Source of the DNA: Rhodococcus sp. 06-462-5
GTDB lineage: Bacteria; Actinomycetota; Actinomycetes; Mycobacteriales; Mycobacteriaceae
NCBI RefSeq assembly: GCF_002258315.1
Contig: NZ_NOYD01000001.1
Coordinates: 1-64,000, forward strand
Direction: 5' to 3'
DNA length: 64,000 nt
Positions 54,869 through 62,847 of this stretch are shown here, one piece after another. The notes beneath the pieces are model-generated. The model was not told where the DNA came from and did no database searches. It worked only from the letters and a program-made list of their open reading frames with translations. The stretch's first letter is position 1; every line of letters starts with the position of its first letter. A program made the position numbers and the translations under genes.

Positions 54869-57262
54869 ATGGGGGTCGACTGGGGGTTCTTCGCACTGGG
54901 GCACGAGCACTTCTTCGCGCCGCCCTGGACGGAGGGTTCACCCTGGTTGCGGGGTCTTTTCCCCGATCCCGCGGTCCCCCCGCTGTGGACTTCGCGCGTC
55001 AGCGGGCCGTGGCGGTCACACTCCCCGGCTGCCCCGCTCGCGCCCTCCGGCTGGAAGGTACACATCTCCGCGCACCCCGATCAGGCGGCGGCAGCGATCG
55101 GACTCGCCGCTCGCGTGTGCGTCGATCACGGTGTCGCGTTCAAGCACCTCCGCTCGTCCGGCCTCGTGCACGCGCTGCAGACGAAGTTTGCGCCCACGAC
55201 CCACAGCGGCAAAGTCGTGGTGTGTTACCCGGAGCCGGACGCACTGGAGGATCTCTGCCTGGCTCTGGTGGACGCGCTCGACGGTATCGAGGGGCCGGAC
55301 ATCGTCGGTGAACCCAGAATCGGGACCTCGTCGGTGCACCTGCGCTTCGGCGCGTTCGTCGGCGAGTGGCTGGCCACCGGGGACGGCGTGGTGCCGGCCA
55401 TACGTCGCGGTGGGGAGCTCGAGCACGACCGCCGGGGTTCGGCAGGCGAGTCGCCCCCGCACCCGTACGCCGATGCAGTGGCGGCCGAGCATCGCCGGAC
55501 TCTGACCGCGGCAACCCTGCCGCTTCGGGACGCGCGGCTGATTCATCGCACCAATGCAGGTGGGGTGTACCGCGGTACGTGGGACGACGGACGCGCCGTC
55601 ATCGTCAAGGAAGCTCGTCATCGCGCCGGCCTCGATCTCGACGGGCTTGCCGCGCCCATCCGGCTTACGCAGGAACATATTGCGCTACAACGACTCTCAG
55701 GGAAAGGTGTTGCGCCCGAGCCGATCTGGTACGGGACCATCGGCCCCAGCGACTTCCTCGTCATGCAGGACGTAGGGGTCGGCACACTCGTTCATCACGA
55801 AGCACGCCGTCATCCCGCCGTCATTCCCGGTCTCGACGTGGAAGCTTCGGGGTACGTCGGATGGATCGACGACGTACTTGCCGCAGTGCGCCGCACACTC
55901 GACATCGTGCACGCCGCAGGCGTTGCGCACGGAGACGTGCATCCTGCCAATGTGGTGATGCAGGAGGATGGTTCGGCGACGATAATCGATTTCGAGTCGT
56001 GCGCGATCGACGGCGTCTCGTGCTCTCGCGGAATCGTGGCGGCCGGCTACTCGAACGGAGAACCTCCCACACCGCAGGGCGATCGCGAAGCCGCGCGCAA
56101 CATCGTCGACGCATTGCTGCATCCTGCTGTCGCGAACGTGACGTCGGCAGCGGTGCGCGCCGACATGCTGGCCGGAGCCCGGGCCGATCTCGGGCTCGCC
56201 CCGCATCGCGACCGATTGCCGGTGCCGACTACCACCGAACTGGTTTCCGGAATATGCAGCGCAGCAACATTCGACGCGGAGGATTCGCTGTTTCCCGTCG
56301 ACCATCGCCGATTTCACGTGTCCGGTGCGGGCTTGTCTCTGCTGTGGGGGACGGCAGGGGTACTCGTCGAACTGCAACGCTGCGGAGCGGACCGCGCGTT
56401 TCTCGACGCCGGGGTGGAGTGGCTGGCGAACGCCGCACTCACAGCACCGCTACTGCCGTCCGGATTCGGTGATGGAGGGCACGGAATTGCCTGGGCTTTA
56501 AGTGAACTGGGTGATCTGTCTTCGGCCGAGCAGGTACTCGATCGCCTGGACGACGGCCGACCCGACACCTCGTGCCCGTGGTGGCGAAATGGAAAGGCCG
56601 GCATCGCTCTGGCGTTCGCCCACATGGCTCGCGCGACCGGACGCGACGATCTCCGTGAAACAGCGCTCGAACTCACCGAGGCTCTACCGGTATCAGGAAC
56701 TCGTCCCGCCGATCATGTCCCCGGAATCGGGTTCGGTGGCGCTGGAGTCGCCTGCGCTGCAGCAGCTCTCGGGGATCTTCTCCAAGGCGACACCGATGCT
56801 GCCGCGAATGCTGCGCTCGATTGGGATCTGCAGTCGTGCGAGCAGCGAGCCAACGGGCTCTACGGACGACAGGACGCGAAGTTGTTGCCGTATCTTGGGC
56901 GCGGCAGTGGCGGCGTCGCGGTGGCCGCGAAGCTCTGCGGAATCGAACTGGACTCGGATGTGATCGCCGGGCTCTCGGCAGCAGTGGCGACACCGATCGT
57001 GGCGCTCGGCGGACTGTACGAGGGTAGAGCCGGACTGGCCGTCGCCGCCGACGCCATCTCCAACGGAGAGCATCCCTACCTACCCGAACTCACCCGCCGA
57101 TTGAACTGGTCCGTCGGCACCGTCGACAGCAATACGATGTTCAAGGGCGACCAGAATGCCCGATACACAACAGATCTCGCGACCGGAGCCGCCGGGGCAC
57201 TGATAGCTCTCGCGCAAGATCCGGTAGCCGCATTCGCGTCGAGCTGCGGGTTCTCGACATGA
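54869..57262 (+). CDS. class III lanthipeptide synthetase (LanKC)
   Basis: A three-domain 797-aa enzyme. Residues 1-200 are the phospho-Ser/Thr lyase domain (WKVHISAHPDQAAAAIG, VAFKHLRS, GKVVVCYPEP). Residues 205-440 are a Ser/Thr kinase with Lys about 246 in AVIVKEARH, catalytic VAHGDVHPANVVMQ (Asp about 355) and ATIIDFESC. Residues 480-797 are a LanC-like cyclase with GKAGIALAF, GIGFGGAGVA, GLYGR and GLYEGRAGLAVA. The Zn-binding Cys/His of LanC are absent, as expected for class III. It phosphorylates and dehydrates Ser residues of the precursor encoded 123 bases downstream and cyclises them to lanthionine or labionin. Confidence 0.9.
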   Translation: MGVDWGFFALGHEHFFAPPWTEGSPWLRGLFPDPAVPPLWTSRVSGPWRSHSPAAPLAPSGWKVHISAHPDQAAAAIGLAARVCVDHGVAFKHLRSSGLVHALQTKFAPTTHSGKVVVCYPEPDALEDLCLALVDALDGIEGPDIVGEPRIGTSSVHLRFGAFVGEWLATGDGVVPAIRRGGELEHDRRGSAGESPPHPYADAVAAEHRRTLTAATLPLRDARLIHRTNAGGVYRGTWDDGRAVIVKEARHRAGLDLDGLAAPIRLTQEHIALQRLSGKGVAPEPIWYGTIGPSDFLVMQDVGVGTLVHHEARRHPAVIPGLDVEASGYVGWIDDVLAAVRRTLDIVHAAGVAHGDVHPANVVMQEDGSATIIDFESCAIDGVSCSRGIVAAGYSNGEPPTPQGDREAARNIVDALLHPAVANVTSAAVRADMLAGARADLGLAPHRDRLPVPTTTELVSGICSAATFDAEDSLFPVDHRRFHVSGAGLSLLWGTAGVLVELQRCGADRAFLDAGVEWLANAALTAPLLPSGFGDGGHGIAWALSELGDLSSAEQVLDRLDDGRPDTSCPWWRNGKAGIALAFAHMARATGRDDLRETALELTEALPVSGTRPADHVPGIGFGGAGVACAAAALGDLLQGDTDAAANAALDWDLQSCEQRANGLYGRQDAKLLPYLGRGSGGVAVAAKLCGIELDSDVIAGLSAAVATPIVALGGLYEGRAGLAVAADAISNGEHPYLPELTRRLNWSVGTVDSNTMFKGDQNARYTTDLATGAAGALIALAQDPVAAFASSCGFST

Positions 57263-57385
57263 CGGGTGTCATGTTCGCGGTGCGCACCGCGTCATACGGA
57301 ACACGTGATGACAGGTACTGCCGCTCGGGGGGTTCACTTCGGCAATATTTTCGGTGTCACATCCACACGAACGAGGGGTCCGATC

Positions 57386-57490
57386 ATGAACATCGCCGAA
57401 CTGCACGAGCTCACCGTCGACAAGTCTGCCGACTCCATCGACATCGTCGCCGCCATGAGCGGGGTTTCGGTCAATGGTTGGTGCCACTGA
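57386..57490 (+). CDS. class III lanthipeptide precursor (LanA)
   Basis: A 34-aa peptide. The leader begins MNIAELHELTVDKSAD, amphipathic and acidic as in class III leaders, and the C-terminal core is SGVSVNGWCH. The core has S-x2-S-x4-C, the pattern for a labionin (or, after Cys decarboxylation, an avionin). A His follows the Cys, and no LanD decarboxylase is seen in the cluster, so labionin is more likely unless the His is trimmed. GAGGGGTCC lies before the ATG. It sits just after lanKC on the same strand. Confidence 0.8.
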   Translation: MNIAELHELTVDKSADSIDIVAAMSGVSVNGWCH

Positions 57491-57495
57491 CCGAA
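57466..57495 (+). terminator. hairpin over the end of the precursor gene
   Basis: TTCGGTCA (57466-57473) and TGACCGAA (57488-57495) form an 8-base perfect stem with a further TGG/CCA pair inside, followed by CCATTTTGC. It covers the last codons and stop of the precursor gene. It could act as a terminator or attenuator that keeps precursor levels higher than those of the regulator genes downstream. Confidence 0.5.
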
Positions 57496-57608
57496 CCATT
57501 TTGCTGCACCGGTGCGGTTGCTCGAAGCCCTCGGATCACAGAAGTATGGAGCCTGCGGAACGGCCCATCGATCGATAGTGTGAGTCGACACCCGAGAAAG
57601 CGACCTCA

Positions 57609-58745
57609 GTGACAGTGCAACATGGCCGTACCCGTTCCCACGACAAATACCCCAGCGAGTCCGTGGCTTTCGCTGCGACATGGCTCGTAGTCGCGCTCAT
57701 CTCTTTTCTCGGGCTCACCAACATCTTCGATCGACGCGGGATCACCGGGATACCGGTCGCACTGGTGGCAGGCGCGATCGTCATATTCGTCGGTACCGTC
57801 CTGGCCTTGGCTCAGTACGCACTCGCCCATAACTATGTCGGCCCCAAGCTGAGGGTTGCAGGGTGGGTTGCTGTCCCACTCGGCATTGTCAACATCCCGC
57901 TGTCGGAGACTTGGGAAACCTGCTGCATCTCCGTAGCTATCGCCGCAACTCTGGTCAGAGGAAGCAGGGCTGCGATCACGATCGGCAGTGTGTTCGCGCT
58001 CGTGACCGTAGCCACCGTCTACGCCGACCGAGACGACACCGTCGAGGCGTTCGGCATCCTCTTGGGGACAGCAGGATTGGCCGTGGTCCTGATCGCCTTC
58101 TCCGAACTCGCTCGATCACTCATCGCACTTCATGCCTCACGAGAGGAGGTGGCCAGATTGCAGGTGGACGCCGAACGGCACCGAATTTCGCGGGATCTGC
58201 ACGACGTCATCGGCCGGACTCTCGTGACCGCCCTGCTTCGTAATCAAGCTGCGATCCAGCTGTTCACTGTCGACCCGGATCGTGCACGCGAGCAGCTGGA
58301 CCACGTGCATCAGGTGCTCAGTGCCGGTCAGGCAGATCTTCGACGGCTGACCACCGGACCGATTCTGGCCGACCTGGCCTCCGAACTCGCGACGGTCGAA
58401 GCCATGTGCGCCCGACTGGACATCTTCTGCCACGCGGCAGTCGAAGCGCCCGCGGACGAGGACGTCGATCGGGTGTTCGCGGCGATCGTGCGGGAGGCGT
58501 CGACCAACATGCTCAAGCACGCGCATCCGCGTCGTTGTTCGGTGCGCGTAGCTCAGGAGTCCGAGTCACACGTCCTGGAATTCACCAACGACGGCGTAAC
58601 CCGTGGAGGGATCAGCGGTACGGGAACGGGCATTGCAGACCTGACCGATCAGGTGGTCCAACTCGGGGGGCAATTCACAACGGACTGCACCTCTGACGGA
58701 GAATTCGTCGTGCTGGCTCGAATACCGCTGAGCAAGGGGGAGTAA
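57609..58745 (+). CDS. NarL-type sensor histidine kinase of the lanthipeptide cluster
   Basis: A 378-aa membrane kinase. Residues 20-165 have five or six hydrophobic segments, the phospho-acceptor His198 is in ISRDLHDVIGRTL, and a HATPase_c domain ends the protein (REASTNMLKHAHP, GTGTGIADL). The family is like DesK. The signal is unknown. It starts at a GTG 118 bases after the precursor and is followed directly by its response regulator. Confidence 0.88.
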   Translation: MTVQHGRTRSHDKYPSESVAFAATWLVVALISFLGLTNIFDRRGITGIPVALVAGAIVIFVGTVLALAQYALAHNYVGPKLRVAGWVAVPLGIVNIPLSETWETCCISVAIAATLVRGSRAAITIGSVFALVTVATVYADRDDTVEAFGILLGTAGLAVVLIAFSELARSLIALHASREEVARLQVDAERHRISRDLHDVIGRTLVTALLRNQAAIQLFTVDPDRAREQLDHVHQVLSAGQADLRRLTTGPILADLASELATVEAMCARLDIFCHAAVEAPADEDVDRVFAAIVREASTNMLKHAHPRRCSVRVAQESESHVLEFTNDGVTRGGISGTGTGIADLTDQVVQLGGQFTTDCTSDGEFVVLARIPLSKGE

Positions 58746-59354
58746 GTGGCAATCAGGCTGTTGCTGGCCGAGGACGTGGCTCTGCTGGCCGAAGCCTTCG
58801 AGGTGTTGCTCTCCACCGACCCCGACATCGAGGTGGTCGGACGAGTGGCCCGCGGCGACGAAGTACGCGGTGCCGCTGCCGAGCTGAATCCCGACATCAT
58901 CCTGATGGACATCGACATGCCGGGGATGACCGGTATCGAGGCCACCGCCGACCTGCGTGGAGCAGGGGTCGCAATTCCGGTTCTGCTGCTGACCGCGCTA
59001 CCCGGCAGCGGACATGTGCACGACGCTCTTGCTGCCGGCGCGAACGGCTATCTGCTCAAGTCCACCGATGCACTGCATCTGCTCGACGGCATCAAGGCTG
59101 TCGTCTCCAAACACACTGTGATCGATCCGGCGCTGGCCGCCGAGGCACTGCGCGCCGGACCGAATCCGTTGCGCGACCGTGAACTCGACGTACTTCGTTT
59201 GGTCGACGCGGGATTGTCGACCAAGTCCATCGCAGAGCGCCTGTTCCTCAGCCCAGGAACCGTGCGCAACTACCTTTCCAGTGCCATCACCAAGCTTGGC
59301 TCGACCAGTCGACTCGAGGCCATCCGCACCGCACGCGAAAACGGGTGGCTGTAG
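58746..59354 (+). CDS. LuxR-type response regulator of the lanthipeptide cluster
   Basis: A 202-aa regulator. The receiver has the acidic pair in LLAEDVALL, Asp55 in ILMDIDMPG and Lys in NGYLLKSTD; the C-terminal LuxR helix-turn-helix is PLRDRELDVLRLVDAGLS and FLSPGTVRNYLSSAITKL. With the kinase it likely controls the cluster. The GTG start lies one base after the kinase stop. Confidence 0.9.
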   Translation: MAIRLLLAEDVALLAEAFEVLLSTDPDIEVVGRVARGDEVRGAAAELNPDIILMDIDMPGMTGIEATADLRGAGVAIPVLLLTALPGSGHVHDALAAGANGYLLKSTDALHLLDGIKAVVSKHTVIDPALAAEALRAGPNPLRDRELDVLRLVDAGLSTKSIAERLFLSPGTVRNYLSSAITKLGSTSRLEAIRTARENGWL

Positions 59355-59365
59355 ACGCACCCGGT

Positions 59366-59437
59366 GGTTCACGATCGACCTCGATGCGCGAAAAGCCGCC
59401 GATCGGATGCGATTGTGAACCCTCAGGTCCGCTGAGG
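59366..59437. terminator. convergent terminator pair
   Basis: GGTTCACGATCG (59366-59377) pairs with CGATTGTGAACC (59410-59421) with one G-U, and a second stem, CCTCAG/CTGAGG (59421-59426 with 59432-59437), follows. Both lie between the convergent response regulator and SDR stops and mark the right end of the cluster. Confidence 0.7.
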
Positions 59438-59439
59438 AC

Positions 59440-60267
59440 TCAGCCTCCGTGTGCCTCGACGGCTACCGGCTGCCATTCGCGCCAGTTGGCCAGTCGCGAC
59501 TCGTAGTCCTTCGTCGCGATCTCCAGCGGCGCATCACCGAAAAAGACTCGCAGTGGCGGCTTTTCAGCGTCGACTACCTTGAGCAGTGCCGACCGTGTTG
59601 CGCTCGGATCACCGGGAGTTGCCTGCCGGGCACTGCGCAGCTTCGCAGCCTTGTCCCGAACCGGGTCATACGCGGCGATGTCGGTGGACTTCTTGGCAGA
59701 CGGGCCGGACCAGTCGGTGGAGAACCCACCCGGCTCGATCAGCGTCACGTGAATACCGAAGTCCTCGACCTCCTGGGCCAACGCCTGAGTGAAGCCCTCG
59801 AGAGCCCACTTGGAGGCGTGGTACGCACCGACATTCGGGAATGCGGAGATTCCGCCGATGGACGACACCTGCAGGATGTGGCCACTCCCCTGCTCACGCA
59901 TGAACGGCAGCGCCGCCTGCGTCACCCATAGCGCTCCGAAGACGTTGGTCTCGATCTGCGCGCGGGCATCTTCCTCGGAGAGTTCCTCGATCATGCCGAA
60001 CTGGCCGTAGCCGGCGTTGTTGATGACGATGTCGAGCGAACCGAACTTGTCGTGGGCTTGCTGCACAGCCGCGAAGTCGGCCGCGCGATCGTTCACGTCC
60101 AGTTCGATCGGCAGGATGGCGTCGCCGTATAGCTCGACGAGATCCTTCAACGTGTCGGTGTTGCGAGCAGTTGCTGCGACCCGGTCGCCACGTTCGAGGG
60201 CTGCGATCGCCCACTCCCGTCCGAATCCCTTGGATGTACCGGTGATGAACCATGTCTTCGCTGCCAT
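59440..60267 (-). CDS. short-chain dehydrogenase/reductase
   Basis: An NAD(P)-dependent oxidoreductase of 275 aa. The cofactor loop is FITGTSKGFGREWA, then DIVINNAGYG, the catalytic Ser in LQVSSIGGISAF and Tyr/Lys in YHASKWALEG. This is the classical SDR subgroup often annotated as retinol dehydrogenase-like or FabG-like. The substrate is unknown. The ATG at 60267 starts the Rossmann strand directly. It converges on the cluster and is separated by the terminators, so it is not part of it. Confidence 0.88.
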   Translation of the reverse strand: MAAKTWFITGTSKGFGREWAIAALERGDRVAATARNTDTLKDLVELYGDAILPIELDVNDRAADFAAVQQAHDKFGSLDIVINNAGYGQFGMIEELSEEDARAQIETNVFGALWVTQAALPFMREQGSGHILQVSSIGGISAFPNVGAYHASKWALEGFTQALAQEVEDFGIHVTLIEPGGFSTDWSGPSAKKSTDIAAYDPVRDKAAKLRSARQATPGDPSATRSALLKVVDAEKPPLRVFFGDAPLEIATKDYESRLANWREWQPVAVEAHGG

Positions 60268-60436
60268 GAATCTCGTCCCTTCGCTACACGGACAAAAGTA
60301 GGGACGACGTCCGCTGCAAACGCCTCTCGGCGAGTGGTCGCTCGAAGCGACAAATGGGGTGAGGCCCGGGGCTTGCCAAGCGAACGCCGTCGAAAGAGTC
60401 CAACGAGACACCCCCGCCGACTATTCCCACCCACCG

Positions 60437-60994
60437 TCAGCTGTGTTCGGTGATCATCACCGCCATGGTGTTCGGCTCCAGCGCCTCGAAGATGTGCGGC
60501 ACATCGCCAGGGTAGGCAACGTAGTCGCCCGCGGCCAGTTCCACGGCCTCACCCATCGGCCCCACCATGGCCCGTCCGGCACTGAGCACCACATGTTCGA
60601 CGACTCCCGGCGAATGCGGGTCCGAGCGCCTCGGTTCGCCGACGTCCGCGCTGATCAGATAGATGTCCCGTCGAGCGTTCGGTGGAGATGACGCCAGCAG
60701 CGTCGCCGTGTAGTCCGCCCTGTCCGACGCGAATCTCGGCCCCTCCCCCGCACGGATCAGACGGACCGACTGCTTCGCGGGCTCGACCAGTCTTGAGAAC
60801 GGCACGTCCAGGGTGACGCTGAGGGCCCACAGTGTCTCCAGACTTGGATTGCCGGTACCCGATTCCAGTTGCGACAGAGTCGATTTGGCGATGCCGGCTC
60901 GGCGAGCCACTTCTGCGAGAGACAGGCCGACGCGTCGTCGCTCCTGCTGAAGAGCAGCAGCGATGGCCGCTATCGGTGGACCGGTATCCGCCAT
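60437..60994 (-). CDS. XRE regulator with cupin domain
   Basis: A 185-aa transcription factor: an N-terminal Cro/CI-type helix-turn-helix (GLSLAEVARRAGIAKSTLSQ and ESGTGNPSLETLWAL) and a C-terminal cupin sensor (HSPGVVEHVVLSAGRA, ELAAGDYVAYPGDVPHIFEAL). Such proteins often repress a neighbouring transporter in response to an amino acid or polyamine-like ligand. It diverges from azlCD, which is its likely target through the inverted repeat at 61014-61033. Confidence 0.88.
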   Translation of the reverse strand: MADTGPPIAAIAAALQQERRRVGLSLAEVARRAGIAKSTLSQLESGTGNPSLETLWALSVTLDVPFSRLVEPAKQSVRLIRAGEGPRFASDRADYTATLLASSPPNARRDIYLISADVGEPRRSDPHSPGVVEHVVLSAGRAMVGPMGEAVELAAGDYVAYPGDVPHIFEALEPNTMAVMITEHS

Positions 60995-61013
60995 TCGTTC
61001 ACTCCATCGGTAG

Positions 61014-61056
61014 GTTCGTTTGATTTGACGAACAGCCTAACAGGGTCCACTATAAC
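61014..61056. promoter_or_regulatory. azlC promoter and operator
   Basis: GTTCGT (61014-61019) and ACGAAC (61028-61033) form an inverted repeat between the divergent regulator and azlC genes. TTGACG (61025-61030) could be a -35 element, and TATAAC lies at 61051-61056, only 5 bases before the azlC ATG at 61061. This suggests an almost leaderless mRNA, though the 20-base spacer is long. The repeat overlaps the -35 element, which fits repression. Confidence 0.45.
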
Positions 61057-61060
61057 GACC

Positions 61061-61759
61061 ATGCGTTCGACATGGCGAACCCTGCAGGGGGTCAACATCC
61101 GCGACATCGCGTTGGTCTGCTTGGCCGACGCCCTGGTAGGGGCATCGTTCGGCGCCATCTCGGTAGCCGCGGGCCTGCCCCTGTGGCTGCCGGTCGTGAT
61201 GTCACTGGTGGTCTTCGCGGGCTCCTCCCAGTTCATCTTCGTCGGGATTCTGGCGGCCGGTGGCAATCCCGTTGCCGCCGTCGCCAGCGCGTTGCTCGCC
61301 AACATTCGACTGGTTCCGCTCGGCTTCTCCATCGGCGAGGTGTTTCGGAACGTCTCACCGGTCAAGCGGGTACTCGGAACTCATCTCATCACCGACGAGG
61401 CGGTGGCCTTCAGCGTTGCCGAAAGGGACGAGGGCAGCCGTCGAACAGCGTTCTGGCTGTGCGGGATCGGACTGTTCGTCACCTGGAACATCGGCGTCGT
61501 GGTCGGCACGCTCGGCGGCGGTGCGATCACCGATACCGCCGCACTCGGTCTCGATGCCGCATTCCCGGCAATCCTGCTGGGATTGATCATGCCTGCGCTC
61601 CGAGACCGCGCCACCCGCAACGCAGCCCTCGTCGGAGCGTGCATTGCGCTCGTCGCATCGATGTTCCTGCCCAGAGGACTACCCGTGCTTCTGGCACTGC
61701 TCGCCGTCGTACCGGTCATGCTCTCCAATGCTCCTGCCGCACAGAAGGAATCCGCGTGA
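61061..61759 (+). CDS. azlC: branched-chain amino acid exporter large subunit (AzlC-like)
   Basis: A 232-aa permease with seven or eight membrane segments. AzlC motifs are LADALVGASFGAISVAAGLP, FAGSSQFIFVGILAAGG and LLANIRLVPLGFSIG. With AzlD it exports branched-chain amino acids or related compounds. Its stop overlaps the azlD GTG. The ATG at 61061 is preferred to a longer frame that reads across the regulator gene. Confidence 0.88.
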   Translation: MRSTWRTLQGVNIRDIALVCLADALVGASFGAISVAAGLPLWLPVVMSLVVFAGSSQFIFVGILAAGGNPVAAVASALLANIRLVPLGFSIGEVFRNVSPVKRVLGTHLITDEAVAFSVAERDEGSRRTAFWLCGIGLFVTWNIGVVVGTLGGGAITDTAALGLDAAFPAILLGLIMPALRDRATRNAALVGACIALVASMFLPRGLPVLLALLAVVPVMLSNAPAAQKESA

Positions 61760-62067
61760 ACCTCACGATTCCCCTACTTGCACTGGTCATCGGTACCTAC
61801 GCGCTCCGCATCGCCGGCCCGGCACTCCGAACCCGAGTCACCATCTCACCTCGCATCGACAAGGTGATGACCACTGCCGTCGCCGTCATCTTCATCGCAC
61901 TGGTCGCCACGTCGACGCTCCTCGTGGGCAAGGACTTCGCTGGATTCGCGTTGCCCGCAGGAGTAGCTGTTGCCGCAGTACTGGCCTGGCGACGAGCGCC
62001 GTTCGTCGTCATCGTTCTCGCCGCAGCGGCCACTACTGCGGGACTTCGATGGGTCGGCCTCAGCTGA
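61756..62067 (+). CDS. azlD: branched-chain amino acid exporter small subunit (AzlD-like)
   Basis: A 103-aa membrane protein with three or four hydrophobic segments (LTIPLLALVIGTYALRIAGP, VMTTAVAVIFIALVAT, AVAAVLAWRRAPFVVIVLAA), the AzlD pattern. The GTG at 61756 overlaps the azlC stop (GTGA). It forms a two-gene operon with azlC. Confidence 0.85.
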   Translation: MNLTIPLLALVIGTYALRIAGPALRTRVTISPRIDKVMTTAVAVIFIALVATSTLLVGKDFAGFALPAGVAVAAVLAWRRAPFVVIVLAAAATTAGLRWVGLS

Positions 62068-62085
62068 GTCTGTAACACTGGGTTG

Positions 62086-62847
62086 GTGTCCGAGTCCCCT
62101 GTCCAGTCCGTCGACCGCGCGATCGAGGTGCTCGAATACCTTGCCGACCACGGTGAATCCGGCGTGCAGGACGTTGCGGCGCACCTAGAGGTACACAAGT
62201 CCACGGCCTTTCGCCTGCTCAGCGCACTGGAATTCCGCCGACTCGTCGAACAACCCGGCGAGCGCGGCAAGTACCGCCTCGGCATCGGCCTGATCCGCCT
62301 CGCCACGTCCGTATCCACTCAACTCGACATCACCCGCATCGCACGACCGATCCTGCAGGAGCTCGCCGACACCATCGGCGAGACCGTCAACATCGCTGTG
62401 CCCGACGGCAACGTGACCGTCAACATCGATCAGGTCCGCGGCGGCTCGTCGATCATCAGTCACAACTGGCTCGGTGAGAGGTCGGCTCTGCATGCGACGT
62501 CCAGCGGGAAAGCCCTGATGGCGTATGACGACTCGCTCCTGAAGGCCGGCGTCGACGGTCATCTCGAACTCTTCACGGCGAACACCATCACCACCAAGGC
62601 CGATCTGCTCGACGAGATCGAGACGGTTCGAGCCACCGGAATCGCCTATGCGCGCGAGGAGTTGGAGATCGGACTCAACGCGACGGCGGCAACCATCCTG
62701 AGCTACGACGGTTCCGCGGTAGGTGCGATCACCGTCTCGGGCCCCGCCTATCGACTGGACGAGGACCGACTCACGGCCGCAGGGGTATCCGTTCTCGCTG
62801 CTGCGCAGCGCGTCTCGACGCTATTGGGCTGGTCCGGTAACGCGTGA
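62086..62847 (+). CDS. IclR-family transcriptional regulator
   Basis: A 253-aa regulator. The N-terminal winged helix is QSVDRAIEVLEYLADHGES and VHKSTAFRLLSALEFRRLV; the C-terminal IclR ligand domain has LQELADTIGETVNIAV, ALHATSSGKALMAYD and GIAYAREELEIGLNATAA. The start is a GTG at 62086, with a TTG one codon earlier. It converges on, and overlaps by 27 bases, the Rieske oxygenase gene, which is a plausible target. Confidence 0.9.
   Translation: MSESPVQSVDRAIEVLEYLADHGESGVQDVAAHLEVHKSTAFRLLSALEFRRLVEQPGERGKYRLGIGLIRLATSVSTQLDITRIARPILQELADTIGETVNIAVPDGNVTVNIDQVRGGSSIISHNWLGERSALHATSSGKALMAYDDSLLKAGVDGHLELFTANTITTKADLLDEIETVRATGIAYAREELEIGLNATAATILSYDGSAVGAITVSGPAYRLDEDRLTAAGVSVLAAAQRVSTLLGWSGNA

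Noticed and set aside
57277..57290. GCGGTGCGCACCGC palindrome as terminator of lanKC
   Set aside because: It is short and has no T-tract, and the precursor gene lies downstream on the same strand. It may be an operator, but there is no support for that.
57386..57490. Avionin (lipolanthine-type) assignment for the peptide
   Set aside because: No cysteine decarboxylase is seen in the cluster and a His follows the Cys. Labionin is safer; the lipolanthine link is kept only as an analogy.
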